From the NCBI RefSeq assembly GCF_009870125.1, contig NC_046683.1:62015869-62079868 (forward strand): 64,000 nt of DNA. The letters run 5' to 3'. The notes under the pieces are model-generated. The model saw only the letters and a program-made list of their open reading frames with translations. It did not search any database and was not told where the DNA came from. This DNA is from Drosophila pseudoobscura (Eukaryota; Arthropoda; Insecta; Diptera; Drosophilidae). Each line of letters opens with the position of its first letter. Within the stretch, counting starts at the first letter, position 1. The translations under genes and the position numbers were made by a program. Positions 39,901-54,900 of the stretch are shown here, piece after piece.

Positions 39901-42900
39901 TTTTCCAACCGGAAGTAAGTGAAACTTGAAGTATTTGAAATATTTGAAAACTGCAACAGCTGCCTTGGGTTTGGGTTTGGGTTTGAAGCAAAAGTATCTT
40001 TTTCGAGCCGAAAGTCTTGGGAAAACAATCTGCAATCAGCTCTAGAGCTCTACGTGCCTCAAGTTTTCCCACTCTTTCCACTTCTTTTTTCCACTTTTCA
40101 TAATGACCCAAGGCACGCCCTGGAATTGGGTCAAGTTGTGTGCCAATAAGGGCTCCATCGCTGAACATGGAGTTGGACATAGAGTTGGACACGGACACGG
40201 ACACGGACACGGACACGGACATAGACATGGACACGGACATGGGCCTAGGAAATGATGATTATTTGCATAGAACTTTGGCGCGATTTAGCGGTTTGTGTAC
40301 GAGGGCAATTAAATGGGCCCAAGACGAGAGCCGGGGAGGAGGGGGAAGCCCGTTCTGGGCACAAGGGGAAGGGGAAAGAATGGGAATGGGAATGGGGAAT
40401 GGGAATAAGAAAATCAATTACAAAACTCCACTTCAAAATGGAAAAGAGCTAAATGACTTCCGCTCAAGATGTTATTGTTGTTGTTGTTGTTGTCGTTTCT
40501 CGGTTTCTCGGTTTCTCTTAATTGCTTGCCCGCAGAGCCAGAAGCACAGAGACCGAGCCAGAGCTCGAGCCAGTGCCAGTGCCAGAGCCAGAGCCAGATT
40601 GCTGCTGCGGACGGAGAAGCCTAAAACGGAAATCATGTTATGGCCAAGCGCTCTGGGGACAGCCAACAACAAGAACAGAAGAGAACAGTCGTAACTCATA
40701 AATATAATGACAAATCAGAAAAAAATTCAAGAGGCAGCTGGACAGCAATCAAAAAGGCTGATGAAGAGCCTCTCCTCTGCCTCTGCCACTCTCCTGCCCT
40801 CTTGGCCGAGTGCTGAGTCAGAAAAATAATGGAAAACAATTTAGACTGTGTTTCCCGTACAGGGGTGGGGGCAGGGGCAGGGGCAGGGGCAGGGGCAAAG
40901 ACAGGGACTGGGACTGGGGATGCGGCTAGAAAGGACCAACCAGACTCCCATGACCATGGGAGAGATGAAAGAAAAGCCAGCAATAACAATTGAATTTTCA
41001 AATGCTGCTTATTGTTTTTCCAGCCTCAAAAGCAAAAGCAAAAGACGATGAAGAAATTGGCCCGTACCGAAGCGAAGCGAACCAAAGTGAAGCCCTTGCC
41101 TTGTTAAAATGCAATCAAATTGTGGCCGAAAGAGTATGCTGCACGAGTGCTGCACGAGTTGCACAGAGCTCAACCACAAATATTTGCTGGCCAGGCCAAA
41201 AGCCAGTTTAATTTTGGCCCCAGGCGATGGGGAGGGTCAGTTTGTGGTACTCCATTTTTTGCTCTATAAAATAACAACACACACACACACAACAAGAGAT
41301 GGCATGGCCAGAACGAAGCATGGATACTCTTACTCGTTACTGGGCAGTTCCAGGCACAGTCTTTTCTGCTCTTTCCCCTATTCGGATGGACAGAGAGAGA
41401 GTATGGCAGGAGAACAAACCTCAACTTTTTGGCATTCACTCGAGTGCAACGTGGCATGAAGCACCGGCCTCTGTCTCTGCCTTCAACTTTTTGGGGGCTG
41501 CTACTGGTTTTTTTTTGCCACAGCAAAAGAAAAACTTGCAACGAACTTGCAAACAGTAGCCCCTTGTCAGAGCCCACATATGATTCCAATTCTCTCTCTG
41601 TCTTTCTCTCCGGCCCCTCATCGTACACCGTACTCCGTACACCGTTCTCCTGTCTCTGTCTCCTGTCTCTGTCTCTGTCCCGAATCTCAGTCATGTGGCA
41701 TATGTGTGACTGCCTGCCTGCCTTCCAAGTTTTTGCAGTACGTAAATCGGCGAGGCTTTTTGTTCCTTTCCCCTCTCGGTTTTATTTTTTATTTTTTTTT
41801 TTCTTAAATATGCTACGTGCAGCGACAACCGACAAACTCGACTGCAGAACGTGCTGCGTGCTCGGGTATTTGTTGTTTGAAATGAGAAGAAAACAACAAC
41901 AACAACAACAACAGCAAAAACGAGACTACGAGAACAAAAAAAGTTGCCAAGAATTTGCCGCCGACAACGATGTCGGTTGACTTTGTCATATGAAAAGTAA
42001 ACAAGCGACAGGCAAAAGGCAACAAAAGTAGAGGCCCACACGGACCCACAGACCCACAGGCCAAAGTAGAGTCAAAGTAAAGCCAAAGTAAAGCCAAGAG
42101 CCAGGCACAGTCGAGTCGAGTCGAGAGCCACAGCCAGAGGCGCCCGCGGTCTCTAATGAGAGCAGGGTTAGAGTGGGATAACGTTTTCGGGTTTGGGTAG
42201 TACGATCCCTAAAACCATACAAATATAATAGAAGAGATCTTGTAGATACAGGCCAAGTAGAACAACGGCATATTTGATGGATAAATGATCCTCGAATCTG
42301 GGAACTACTGGAGATTGTCCTAGAACTCTTTCGATGCCCCTTCCTGGGGCCTGCCAAAACATTCTCAATTCCCCCTGTGTACTGCCTTGTGGCACCGTCT
42401 CTGGGTCCTCTCTTTTCTTCAACTTTGCCACATAGTTGGCGACACTCAGCGAAACTTGACATTAACTGTGGCGCTCCCCGCACACGTCTGAACTTCTCAA
42501 GCCACCAATGGATCCCACTTAAGCCCTTGGCTCCCTCAGACCCCCCTCCACCCCCTCTCCAGGCTCGGGATTGTGTGTGTAATGTGGAGGCACAGACGAA
42601 AAATAGTTAATTATAGTGGCAAGTGGCTTACAAAAGAAATGGCGACAATTCTTTGGAGCGAGTGCGAGCGGCAATAAAACTATTTTACGAGTCAAAGTTT
42701 CAGCCCCCGAAAAAAACAAAAAGAAAACTTGATTTCATAAAAGTTTTTGGCTTCTCCCGAAAGAATATTAATAATAGATGTGGGTGGTGGGATGTAGGGA
42801 TTTCTGGGGGGTGAGATGCAATCAGCTTATGCAAATCCTTGTTGATTTTAAAATAATGAAATGGCAATGTCCATTGCATGAATAATCCACGAACACGAAG

Positions 42901-45900
42901 GCACAAAACACGAGCACAGAGTGCGGGATTTTCCATTCGGTACGCCATGGCGTATACGCAATTTTCCGTATACGTTTATTGTTGTCTTGGCCTGCGTAAT
43001 GTAATTGCAATCGGAACAGCACACAGAAAACAAAGAAAGGAAAGACAAAAGGCATAACCAGGGGAAAATGCGCATATTTTCATTAAATATTTAGCCAAAT
43101 GCGAAAACCCCTCGCTTTTGGGAACAGCCATATGGAGTGGAGTGGGGCCAGTGGGTGGCCTGTCCAATATCCATTCCCGACTTTATGTGAAGAAACTTAA
43201 TTTGCCGCCGTTTGCACAAAAATTGTTCGCATTTTCTGTGTGGGTGTGTGTGTGTGTATCTGTGTGTTTGTGTTTGAGGTAATTGTGCAAACAGAAATTC
43301 TGGCAAAAGAGAGAGACCGCCCGCCCGGCCGCCCACTGGATGGCCCTGGAATATATATTGTGGCGGTAGCCAAAAATCAAAAGCGCAAAAAAAAAACACA
43401 TTGAAAAATATGAAGAACAACAAATAATTGTTGTGAAAACTATTTTGGAAAATGTGGAGAGACATTTGTAATGAAGTTGAAAATGAATCAAAACCAAAAG
43501 AGCAACGAAAAGTGGTAGAAAAAGAGAGACACAGAGAGAGAGAAAGAGGGCGCGTGGGTGTTTGAGAGAAAAAGAGAATCGGTAAGAGAGATCTACAGAG
43601 ATTTAACCGATTATCTAGGCCGTGTTCATTTCGAGATGCATTCTCAGCCAAGAGCCAACGAAATTACTGGCCGTCTGCGTGGGCAATCAGGTCGCAATGG
43701 CTCTCTTCTCTTACCCGAAAATGTATTTACAATTTCTGTGACGCATTTTGTGTGTGCCCGTGCTGGGATGCTCTCAAAGTCAAAGCCGCACAAAACAAGA
43801 ACGAAAACAAAAACAAAAATAAAAACAAAGGCAAAAACAAATTATAAATCTTCAAAAGCATTCTTAAAACACAGAGAGTGGGGGGTTAGGGGAATTTTGT
43901 TGTTTTTAGCAAATAAGTACGGGGAGGGGAGGGTGGACGGACGGGCTAACTTAAGAAGCGAAGGGGGGCTAAAGATCTAGTGGATGGATGGATAGATGGA
44001 TGGATGGAGAACGGAGTGATACCAAGGGGGGTTGAGAGGGGCAGGCGGTCATAGCCAAGTAGTTGGCAGATAAAAGCCGCTATAAAAACTGTCAAATAAA
44101 CATCAAAGCGGATGCGCAACGCTTGACATGCTAAAATATACTTTATAGTCATGCGTGGCACAGTGTGAGAATGTATCTGTATCTCTGAGATGTATCTGTG
44201 CGCCATGTCTATCCATATGCGCGTGTGTGTGTGCGCTGGCTAGGGCATGTTAATGGCTTGTCGGGGGCCAATGGAGGTGCCACCAACAGCAGCAGCAGGC
44301 GGCAGGGGGCAGGGGAGTCATCGGAGGAGGAGTGTATGTGGAGTGCTCGTTCGCCAATGCTAAAGTAATAGCACATGGCATAACATAACATAAAAACATT
44401 GATGGCTGCAAATGATAGAGAGCTGGCTCTGGCCAGAGACAGCCGCCAAGGGGGGTTAGCCGGCGATGATTGATGTTCCCATTGAAATACCATATATAAT
44501 GGAATATAATAATGTATCGAGCAGAGGAGATGATCAACGTCCAAGGGAATGGGTGCGGGGCAGGGGATGGGTAGGAAATAAATTGAAATTGCAAATGATT
44601 AAAGATGAAAACAGATCTATTTATGTGCGAGATCTATTGAGAGTTGCTGGAAAGCCAAGAATTCCTTTGATATGGAGAGCACCATTTCATGTCCTTTCGT
44701 ATTTTCCCTCATTACTCGATTATGGATAAATTTACATTTCCCGCTTTCCTTGGGGCATACAAATTTTCCCCAACTCCACCTGCCACACAGCCCTTACAGT
44801 GTCCCCATGTCAACATCATTTTCAATTTTCACACCAGAATTTCAGATCAGATACTCCTCTTTCCCCTGCCCTACCACGCCACTGCCCGCGGGCCCTATGC
44901 GGGCTACGCATCCATGGTTTCCGTTCCGTTCCGTTCCCTTCCCCGTTCTGTTCTGGCCATTGGCACATTAGAAAACGTGACAAAAATTTCATATTGATGT
45001 CTTCTTTTCCCCAATCCCCTATATCCCCCGTATATCACGCCTATACCCATTTTGGCTTGTATTTTTTTTGATGATGCTGCTAAAGGCAATACATAAAAAT
45101 TTTCACACACAGCCACGAAAACAGCAACAGCAACAGCAACAACAACAGCAATGACAACAATGTTGGAGCAAGAGAGTTCTCTGGGATGGGGAATGGAGAT
45201 GGGATGCTGGGAAGCTAGGAGGATGGGGAAGGGGGAATGGGGGGTACTCGCACTCGACATCGTACGAGGACAAAGTGTGAATTAGGCGCAAAAGTTGAAA
45301 GAAAGAAGGCATAATACAGCGAGTACATACATGTGTGTACATATGTGTGTATATGTATATGTTTTTTTCTTATTATAATACCAATACATTGAAGGCCTTT
45401 TCCCTCTCCCTCTGAAGGGAATATAATAACAGAATATGGGTACAATGTGTAATAATTTTCAAGTATTTATTTTCGAGCTGCTTTTCGAGTGCATATGTCA
45501 CCAGACAGTCAGACAGACAGTTTCCGAGTTTCCTTTCGCTTTTTAATGGTGGCTCTGGGTCGTACCCCCAAGCACGCCTCAAGTTCATAATTTGTACAAT
45601 TTTATTGTCTCTCACTCTGTCTCTCTTCTCTTTTATGTGTTTTTTTTTTTGACTGAAATATTTATACAAATTTTGTATCTTTTATCTCTCGTTGGCGGCC
45701 GCTTTTGGCATTGCAGGTGGCCATAAAAGATTGTAATAATAAAAAAACACGCACATAAAACTTGAGATGTGTCGCCGTCTCACTTTTCTCACTCATGGCG
45801 GCCAACCCCCATCTGTCTCTGTCCAACACCTTGGGTATAGCGCAATTTTTTTACATGACCATAAAAAGGGCCAACAGTCCCCCACACCCTCCCTCTAGCC

Positions 45901-48900
45901 CAACAATAAAAGCAGCACAATAATTTACGCAAATTCCTAGGCATACATATGTACTGTGTGAAACGCGATATTCGGGAGCCCTGAGTGACAGCTTTGGGGC
46001 CTCTGGCATTTCGATTTGAAGAATTTTCCTTGTCAAGGCAGGCTTAAAGAACTAAGAACTTGGCAGGAAACCGGAGTTTTTATATTTAATTAACTAAGAA
46101 TGAAACCGTAAAATCGATGATGGAAATATACTGAAATGGGTAGAAAAGAATGGGCACATGACACCCCATGAAACCACCCTCGCAGCATCGCAGCATCACA
46201 GCCTCCCAGTGGGGGAGGAAGAGGAGGAGAAGTACCCTTCTACGGAGTATGCCCCCGCGTATCTTATCATCTGTCTGTCTGCGCCATTCCATGTTCAGAT
46301 ACAAAGTACATGCATATTTACACAATTCGTTGCAGCTTCTACGCTTTAGCAATCGAAATTACAAAACCAACAACCAACAACGGCAGCGGCAGCAGCAGAA
46401 TGACAGAGCGTGAAAACTAGAGCATTGTTTGATTGACATTTGATTGACAAACAACAGATACTTTGACTCCGTACAACAGCAACAACAATGCTATGGGAAC
46501 CCCAGACATAGCGACATTTGCCAGGGCCCAACAAACGATTGATAAAATTCCACACATAGCGAGCAAAAAAAATTGGCGCCAGCAAAAAGTACAACAACTG
46601 ATTTGCTTAAAGGGGGGAAATTAACGCCTTTTAGTTAATGACTAACAAGGGCAGGGGAGTAGCAGGAGAGAAGGGACACACACACACACTCTCGGATAAC
46701 AACATTAAGAGCGGCCCTCGTTCATTATGACGCTCCATTCATTATTGGTGTTTTTTTTTTCTTTCTGTTTGTTGTTGCTGTTGTTGGCGCTGCTGCTGGC
46801 CAGTTTAAGAGCCTCTGTTTGTAATTAATTTCCGTTTGTGTGTGGAGTGGAGCCGCAGCAAACTTTGGTGCAGCAAAATCGCAGCAGGAGACAAACAGAG
46901 ACAGAGACAGAGAAACACACAGTGGCACAGAAGCGAGTGAGAGAGGTATACTTTAGCATTAAAGCCAAGTTAACAGATCTGCTATGCATACACGCACACA
47001 CACGTGAATTAAAAACCATAGAACTGTATATCGTTGGTTGGTTTATGCTCTCGGAATGGGACTTTCTATCCAACACTCAACCAAAAGAAACCGAGTATTA
47101 TTTTTCATTTCAGTTCAGTTCAGTTCAAAATCATTTACCAACCTGATATGTAATTTAGCATGCCCATCTCTGGCTTATATAGCGATACAATATCCCAACA
47201 GAAAACCCGTTTTCCGAACACGTTGCGGTAGAGATGAAGGCCTCCAACACGCGCGCTGCGGCTGCGGCTGAGGCTGGGGCTGGGGCTGGGGCCTGGCGGC
47301 TGGCGGCTCCACGAAGCGGCCTGAAGAGTTAGGGATTTTTGTTGGATACATACATACATACATACATCTGTACATACGTATGTATATGTATCGGACAAAA
47401 GGCACGCTCGATCTGTTGGATCTGTCTGACGTCGTTGTCGGCATTTGTTTCACTTGATTTGTGACTTTAAAGAAAAGTTATAAAAATGCCGACACACAAG
47501 CAACCGGCCCAGAGGAGCTTGCTGGCTTGTTCGTTCGCTCGTTCAAGTTTTGTTGCTGTTGCTGCTGCTGCGGCTGTTGGCTGAAAGAAAAAAAAAAAAA
47601 AACTGCAATCGATTGTCGACAACCACTGCCAATAGTTGGCATACTTTGTGCCTGCCCTGCCATAGAGAGCCTGTCCCTGTCCCTGCCACCGCCGTTGCTA
47701 CCGCCAATCGATGATGACGCTCGCCCTGAACTTCAGACGGCTGATAAGCCAAAGAAGGCGGGGAGGGGCAGGGGCAAGGGGGAGCACGGGGCCATCGTGT
47801 AACTGTTTGGGTAGGCGCATCGATTATCGGCGTTTAATTAAACGTTACCAGACCCCAGTCGCCAGCCGCCAGCCACCAGCCGCCAGCCCCCAGCCCCCAG
47901 TCTGGGCCTCAGCGCCTCTTTCCCCCTCGAAATAATTGCTACTGGTATTTAGCAAGCATTCCCATTCCCACTCCCCATTCCCCACGCCCCACTCCCCTTC
48001 CACCTGATAAGATTTTCTGCTACGTCGCGTTGCGACAACAACAACAGAGTGAAAATAAAAGTGGGTAACAAAAATTGAGGCAGATTTCTTGGGGCTGATA
48101 GTGAAATATATTTTTGTTTTTGTTTTTTTTTTTGTGGGACTCGTTTGATTTTTGCCGGCCCCATTGCCCAACCAAACCATCGATAAGTGCCATGCGATGC
48201 CATGCCAAATTGTGGTTGTAAATTGTCAAGTGTCGGACAAAAAATTGCTATAAAAAACAAAACAAAAACACGGTAATTGGAAAGCACTTGATCCTTCAGC
48301 GGGTGATCGGCAAGTGATCAGCAAGTGATCAGGCGGCAGGGTTTATGTCCAAGATGCCAAGCCAAGTGCAAGCCAAGTGCAAGCCAAGCGAAGGAGTCTC
48401 GTAGCTAACTCTGATCTGATCTGAAAGTTGCTTAACTTCTGGCATTCGTTAGATTCCCCCCCCCTCCGTGGGAGCCCTTTAGCCCCTAGCATTTCTCTCA
48501 CAACTTTTTCACGTATGGTCTCGTATTTGGTTTGTTTCTTTTTGGCATGTGTATGGGTGGGTATGGGTGTGTATGGGTGTGTGTGTGTTGATCTTTATCA
48601 TAGAGGGCCGAGCATTTCTTTTGTGTGTTTGGCTCCGTATGCGACTTCTCATTAATTGTTTGTTGCTTTTGTTATTGCCGGTCGGTCGTCGTTCGCGTCA
48701 AAAACACTTAACTTCATTAACACTTACATGCCAGATACGAGATACGAGATATCTTTGGCCAGCAACAGAAACAGCAAAAGCAACAACTTTTTTCGTTTTT
48801 TTTTCGGTTTTCGGTCTTTGGTGTGCCTGTGTGTGTCTTTGGCCCACACAGAGACGCAATTATGAAGTTTTATCTTTGGTTTATATCTTTTCTGGCTTGG

Positions 48901-51900
48901 CCATGGGTCTTGGCACATCATCTGTCTAATAAATAATGGTTGCCACGCGGCCACTCTGCCACTCTGCCACTTGGCCACTCTCCGTGCCATAGTTGGTCGT
49001 GGAGTTGCGGCTCTTGTCACTTCTTGGATGCAACTTTTGGTACTCTTTTGTGCGATTATCTCGTGTGCTTTCGTGGGTACACCTTTTTCTAATTAAAGGT
49101 CCACCAGTTGATGGGCCTCTGATCTCGGGTTCCCAGATTCTCTGCTATGTCTCTCTTTCTCCCCCTCTCTCTCTCTCTGTTCTTGGCCGCTTTGTTTTGC
49201 GTTTAATTATCGCCTTTGTGTTTCTTTCAGCATTCTTTTTTTTGTGTGTGTGTGTTTCTTTTTTTTTTTTGAGCAAATACCGCGCACGGCCTTTGCCGAC
49301 GATCGTGGCGCCAAGATAAACCAAAAGAACATGTTTTTTGCTCTCAAGTGGCCGACCCGACACACACAATGGGAATCAACTTGTTTTTGTTGCTTTTGTT
49401 GTTGTTGTTGAGTCATCAGGAAAGCATTTTGGCGTCTGATATGAAACATGCCGCCTTGCAAATTAACTTTGGCCTAAGCCACTCCAAAAACAGATACAGA
49501 GATAGACATACATACATACACGATATATAGGCACAAATTGAAAGGAGAATGGCCAGAGTGGCAGCCGGACAGCCTCAGAGAGCCCTGGGGGCATGCACGA
49601 CTCGCCGATGACCTACAAAAAATGCCTTTTCAATTGTTACTCATAAAAGGGGGTCGCCGTGGCGCAAAAACAATCTCGAGGTGTGATTGATAAAACATCT
49701 AAATGGATCAAAAAAGTACTAAATACTATAGGTACAAAACCTAATGAAACTCGCAGCAAATCAAGTCCAAAAAGACGAGAGAAAATAAGGAAAAAGTCCA
49801 GTATCCATCAGGGGCCCCTCACATACAAGATACTAGATACTGTTGGTGTTCCCAAGCCTACGGCGGCAAAATGAATTGAATTTGTACATTTGCGTAATGT
49901 GTGCGTAGGGCAGGGCAGGGCACGACAGGGCACGGCACGGCAGAGAAAATGGAAATGAAAATGAAAATGATTAGCCCCATCAAGACGTTCGGACCACGGC
50001 CTCACTTCCAATCCCTATGACTATGACGACCGCAATAGACACGGCCAGCATTGCCCAACAACGAGACAAGATGAGATGAGATGAGGCCGAAGCCAAAGCC
50101 GAGGCCAAGAGCTCCAAGGGCTTCTAGGCGCACACGGCTCACGGCTCACCTGGGGGGGGAGGTGGGGTCACAAAGGCCATGTCGAAATGTGTGACCGCAG
50201 CAGCAGCAGCAGCTTCATGAATTTTCTATGATAAATGGAACGTCACGGCTGGCGGCTTATCTATCAAAAGAAAAGCACAACAGCAACAGCAACAGCAACA
50301 GCCCAAATTGAATACGGCCTACGTGGCGTATGAGTAATGTTCGGTCCCTCAGCACCGAACGAACGTGTGGTAGTGGTTTTCGTTGATCTTGGCTTTTGGT
50401 CTCAATTAAAGTCCGCTTCAGAGATGTAGAATGTGGGACGTGTGCTGTAGGCCCTTGATTAACATATCTTTGTGGTTTAAGGGGAGGGGTGTTGTGTCTA
50501 TGTATCTACGCAGCTACGTATCTACGTATCTATGTGTAATTATCAAGTCCCTGCCTGATGCTGTAGATAACACAAGTTTTCTATGAAAGATTTGCATAAT
50601 TAATTAATGAACTTTTTGTGTGGCACTGGCACTGGCACTGCGACTGGGTTTTGTGGTGCAAATCAAAAATGCGCATAAATTGTACAAAAAAACCAACAAC
50701 AAAATGTTATAAATTGTCCCGTAATAAAACACACACAAAATTTAACACAAAAATGTTACGAAAAAATATAGAAAGCAGGTGGCATTTGTGACGTTTCTGG
50801 GGATATTCTCTGTGGAAAAGCACTTTCGAGGCAGACGAGGTAACCTACAATTCTATATTGTCAAGTGTTAACTGGGTCAACATACGGCATGCCGCATCCC
50901 CCCCGCCACTGCCGCTGCCACTCCCACTGCCGCAACTTTGTGTGCTATCGTAATGCCGCAGTGCAAACAATTACAGGGACTTGGCCCAGGACTCGACAAC
51001 CAGCTCATTTCCCAGGCACTTTGGCTAATTGTCTTCAATTGTCGCCACCTCAGCAGCAACGGCAGCGGCAACTCTTTTGGCGCAATCCTGCCGGGGATAA
51101 CAACAAAAACAACAGAAAGAAATGAAAGAATGAAGGGAAAATTACACAAAATGGAAACTTGGGACTGCTTTGCTTGCATAATGTTCATGCAATTAAAAGC
51201 CATGTCCTGCTGGGCGGGGCCTGCCCGGCAAGGACGCAGCTCTCAAATGAGAAATGAAAAGCGAAATGCGAAATATGCGAAAACCACAAATTTAGGTCAG
51301 CTGCGAAAAGTGTCGAAGGAGGGGAGAGTAGAGGAGGGGAGGGGCAAAGGCGAGAAGTGGAAATTTTCTTTAGTTTTTTTTGCTTTTTTTGTTTTTGTTT
51401 TTAAGCACGCTAATTAATTAAAATGAAGCAGCAGCAGATACAATGGCCACGAATAGTGGGTGGTGGGTGTTGGGGTGTGGTGTAGGGTTTTGTGGGTGGC
51501 CAAGGAAAAAGAGAAGTAAATTAAATGCGAATGGTGCTACTGGGGCTAGTGAGGTTGGGCTTGTGGCTGGGATTTCTGTGTGTCAAGTGGAGGGTCTTTG
51601 AAGTTTATCAAGCTATTATTTTCACGGCTAAAAAGTGGATATTGTATGTACACATGTTTATGGATAAAGAAAGCACTCCGTCGTTCAGCTATTCTCCTAT
51701 TTCTCCCACTTTGCTGTGGTCTACGCGTCGTATGAGTAATGAATGGATCCAAAACCGAGACCAAAGGCCTTGGTAGCGTGGTAGACTGCTCATCTGTTGG
51801 CCAACAGCTGCCGCAGCAGCCACAGCAGCCAGATAGTACTGTAGCCATTTCAATTAAAAATTGAAAGAAAACCAAAAAAACACAACAGAAAAGAAAAGAA

Positions 51901-51919
51901 AACTTTGACTGCCGCCACT

Positions 51920-51956
<37 letters not shown>

Positions 51957-54900
51957 ACGTCATTAATTAGGAATGCTCTCCGAACAGTCGCCTTTCAAGT
52001 GTCTCGAGGGGGGTGCCAGACTGCAGCGGTAGCGGCAGGGGTGGGGGTGGGGCATTGGCCGCCTGGTCGCCATCGCTTTGTGTTGGCGTTGGGGCATAAA
52101 CTTTTGTGTGCGACCCGTTGTTGCTGTTGTAATGCGCTTTGTGCAAATTGCAAATAAATTGCAAAAGCCGCCAACGAAAGGCAGCCAACGTCAAAGGCGC
52201 CAAAAGCCGCCAACAGGGGAATGGGGAAATGGGCAAAATGGAAATGGGGTCTGGGGTCTGGGCTTTTCTGTGGGGGATTAGACAGCGCCAAAGAAGAGCA
52301 GTAGCAGCAGCCGCTGGGGGGAGGGGTGTAGGGGTGGCAGCGCTGTTTTGATGCCGACAATTTCATGCCACTTTGCATTTTAATTAAAAGTATCCTTTCC
52401 CCCTCTTCTCCCTGGTGTCTTTGCAGTCCAGGAATGCACCACAGACTCCGAGGAGCTGATGTATCACCAGGTGCGTGCCTCCTCCTCGTGCAGCGCCCCG
52501 CCCGACCTGCTGCTGGTCAGCGAACGTGACAATAATATACAACTGCGATCGCCGGTGGTTAATATAATCACCACGCCACCGGGCAATGCCTCCGGTTCGG
52601 CAAGCAACAAACAGCAGCAGCTGCAGCAGCAGCAGGGGCACCAGCATCATCATCAGGCCATGCCCATGCCCCATACCCATGCCAGCAGGCACCACCACCA
52701 CCACCAGCAGCAGCAGCTGCCGCAGGACATGAGCAGTAGTGGCAGCCACACGAAGCATTTACGCATCAGCAGCAGCTCCGGGGGCAAGCACGGCAAATAT
52801 GCAAATATGCAGCAGCAACAACAACAACAACAGACGGCGGCTGCGGCGACAGGCGTCGATGAGGATGTGGTCGATGCGGCAGCGGCAGCCGCAGCCGCTC
52901 CACATGGAGCCCATCAGCAGATGCATTCGCGTCACTTGCACCACCACAAGGAGGAGCGCATCCGATTGGAGGTGAGTCCATCAGTCAATCAGTCCATCAC
53001 TCCATCATACCCATAACTTGATAAGCTTATTAGATTATCAATTGCCAAGCAAAGCCGCCCCACCACAACCCCAACCCCGACCGAATCCAATAAACATTTA
53101 TTTTTATAGTCCATTCTGATTCCGAATCTGATTCTGATTTCCAATTCTCCCATTCAATTATGGCGGAATTTATGGATTTGTATTATTCCCATCGTGTTTC
53201 ATAACCCAAATATTTATGGAGCACTCACTTGCACTCCTTCCTTATACACTGAAAGCAGATAAGGGTATTCCTGGCTTTGGCATAGAGCAAGCACAGGCTA
53301 GAGGGCAAGAGGGCGTGGCCGTCACACTTCCAGTCGTGTGTCAAACTGCACGGCCACACTGAGAGAGAGAAGGGGGCGAAACAATGCCAATGGAAGCAGT
53401 AAGAGGGCAGTGAGAGAGCATATTTAAGATGGATTTTGTTATAAGGTGACGTCGCCTGTCGCTGTGGTGAGGACCATCCAGAGAGAGAAGCGCTCGAAGG
53501 AGTTGGCTAGCGTTTGCATGCATTCAGACAGACGGATGGTCCTCGAAAGAGAGCAGATGTGGTGACGGCATCTAAGTGTATTCTGATAGATGGATAGAGG
53601 AGATTATTGGTGGCTGCTGCTGCTCCGCTCTTGGGAAAGGGTATTCATTTACCTGCTTGTGGCCCCAAATCGCAGGGGTCTTCTGCTTATAAATATGTGA
53701 TGATGATAAATTAAATGATGTTTGTTTTTCCATTTGTTAGCCAGGTGTTGTGGGGTGCTGTGTTGTTGTTGTTGTTTTGGTCAAGTTTAATCCACTCGCA
53801 TGCTGTTATTACAGCCCCCTCCTCCTGCTTCTGTGTTGGCCATAACTCATGGCCCACTGGGCCACAACGCACATCGGCCATAAACTCAACATTTCAATGT
53901 GCTTTTAATTAAAATTTCAATGGCTGCTGCTGCTTCACTCTCCATTTGCTGTTCCAACCCACAAAGACTCGTCTCAGAGGGGTGGGGAGGGGAGGCGGGA
54001 AAAAGTATTTCATTAACACAAGGGCGCCGGCAATTTTCAATTACCACCCACTGAGGATGGAGCATTCTCTTCCTCTGCTGCTGCTGTTATGGAGAGTCTT
54101 CTACTGTTCTTCTTCTCTTCTCTTGTTATTCGGTGTTCAGTGCCTGTTCTGTTCGCCAAAAAAATATCAAAACATTAAAATTCAATAAAAACCATTAAAA
54201 GCAAAGCAACAAACACGAAAAGCACTCAGAGGCAATTAAAAATCTACAAGCCGAGAGGAGAGCAGCAGCAGCAGTAGCAGCCAAAAAGAAAATTATATTT
54301 ATTTATACGAGAGGGAGAGGGAGAGGGAGAGAGGAGCAGCAGGAGAGTGGCAACTGTTTTGGATGCTGTGTGCTTTGGGCAGCACTTTATCAATGGTAAT
54401 GGGCCATCCCCATCCCCGCCTCCCACCCCAACACCCCTTTAGAATCTCTGCTGCCACTGCCACTCTGCCACTCTGCTTCTTTAGTGGCAAGCAAATTAAA
54501 TATTTAGTCAAATTATGGCCACAATTTTCGACTGGTTTCAGTGGTCTCCTCTCTCTCCTCTCCCTCTCTCTCTCTCTTGCTCTGTCCTAATTGTTGTTTT
54601 GTTTTTATGTGTGGCACCACAACATGTTGCACCTTCAATTGGAATAGTTAGATGTATGCTTGTAAATGTTGCAAAGTTTATTAGCGATTTTTGTTTGTGG
54701 CAGCTACTGCATGAGAAATTGCTGCCCAAAAGTTGATTGCAGATGTGGTGCGAGAAATTGTTAGCACTACGATGCCACGAAGTGGTCTCTGGTGTTGTTA
54801 GATAGAAAGTAGAGAATTTCCATTTCTCCCCCTGTCACCCCCATCAATCTATTCATTTCCAATCTATCTCGTACTCATAAAAAAAATCTATCCATTCAGG

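Larger units (their letters stand above)
19043..52426 (+). other. nkd: giant first coding intron of nkd (33.4 kb)
   Basis: The donor GTAAGC (19043) and acceptor TTTGCAG (ending 52426) join codon 22 in frame (G|TC). The intron makes up over half the window. I found no protein-coding or tRNA gene in it that I can support. It is a patchwork of microsatellites, short-period tandem repeats, G-runs and an AT-rich island (about 21780-22140). It contains a strong internal 3' splice site at 38007-38008 and clusters of TCF/Helper-like motifs (23662-23974, 44102-44671, 51903-52212). In D. melanogaster an intronic Wingless-responsive enhancer of nkd has been described. Large introns of this kind are also typical hosts for recursive splice sites. 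Confidence 0.95.

Noticed and set aside
45690..45720. Another acceptor-donor fusion, GCAG|GTGGCC, in the nkd intron
   Set aside because: The pyrimidine tract is broken by a G-rich stretch and GTGGCC is a poor donor. It is much weaker than the site at 38008.
49659..49874. Lys-rich 71-codon open frame in the nkd intron
   Set aside because: It looks somewhat protein-like, but it starts with GTG, has no ATG early in frame, no splice context and no family I recognise. A relic of an inserted gene cannot be excluded.
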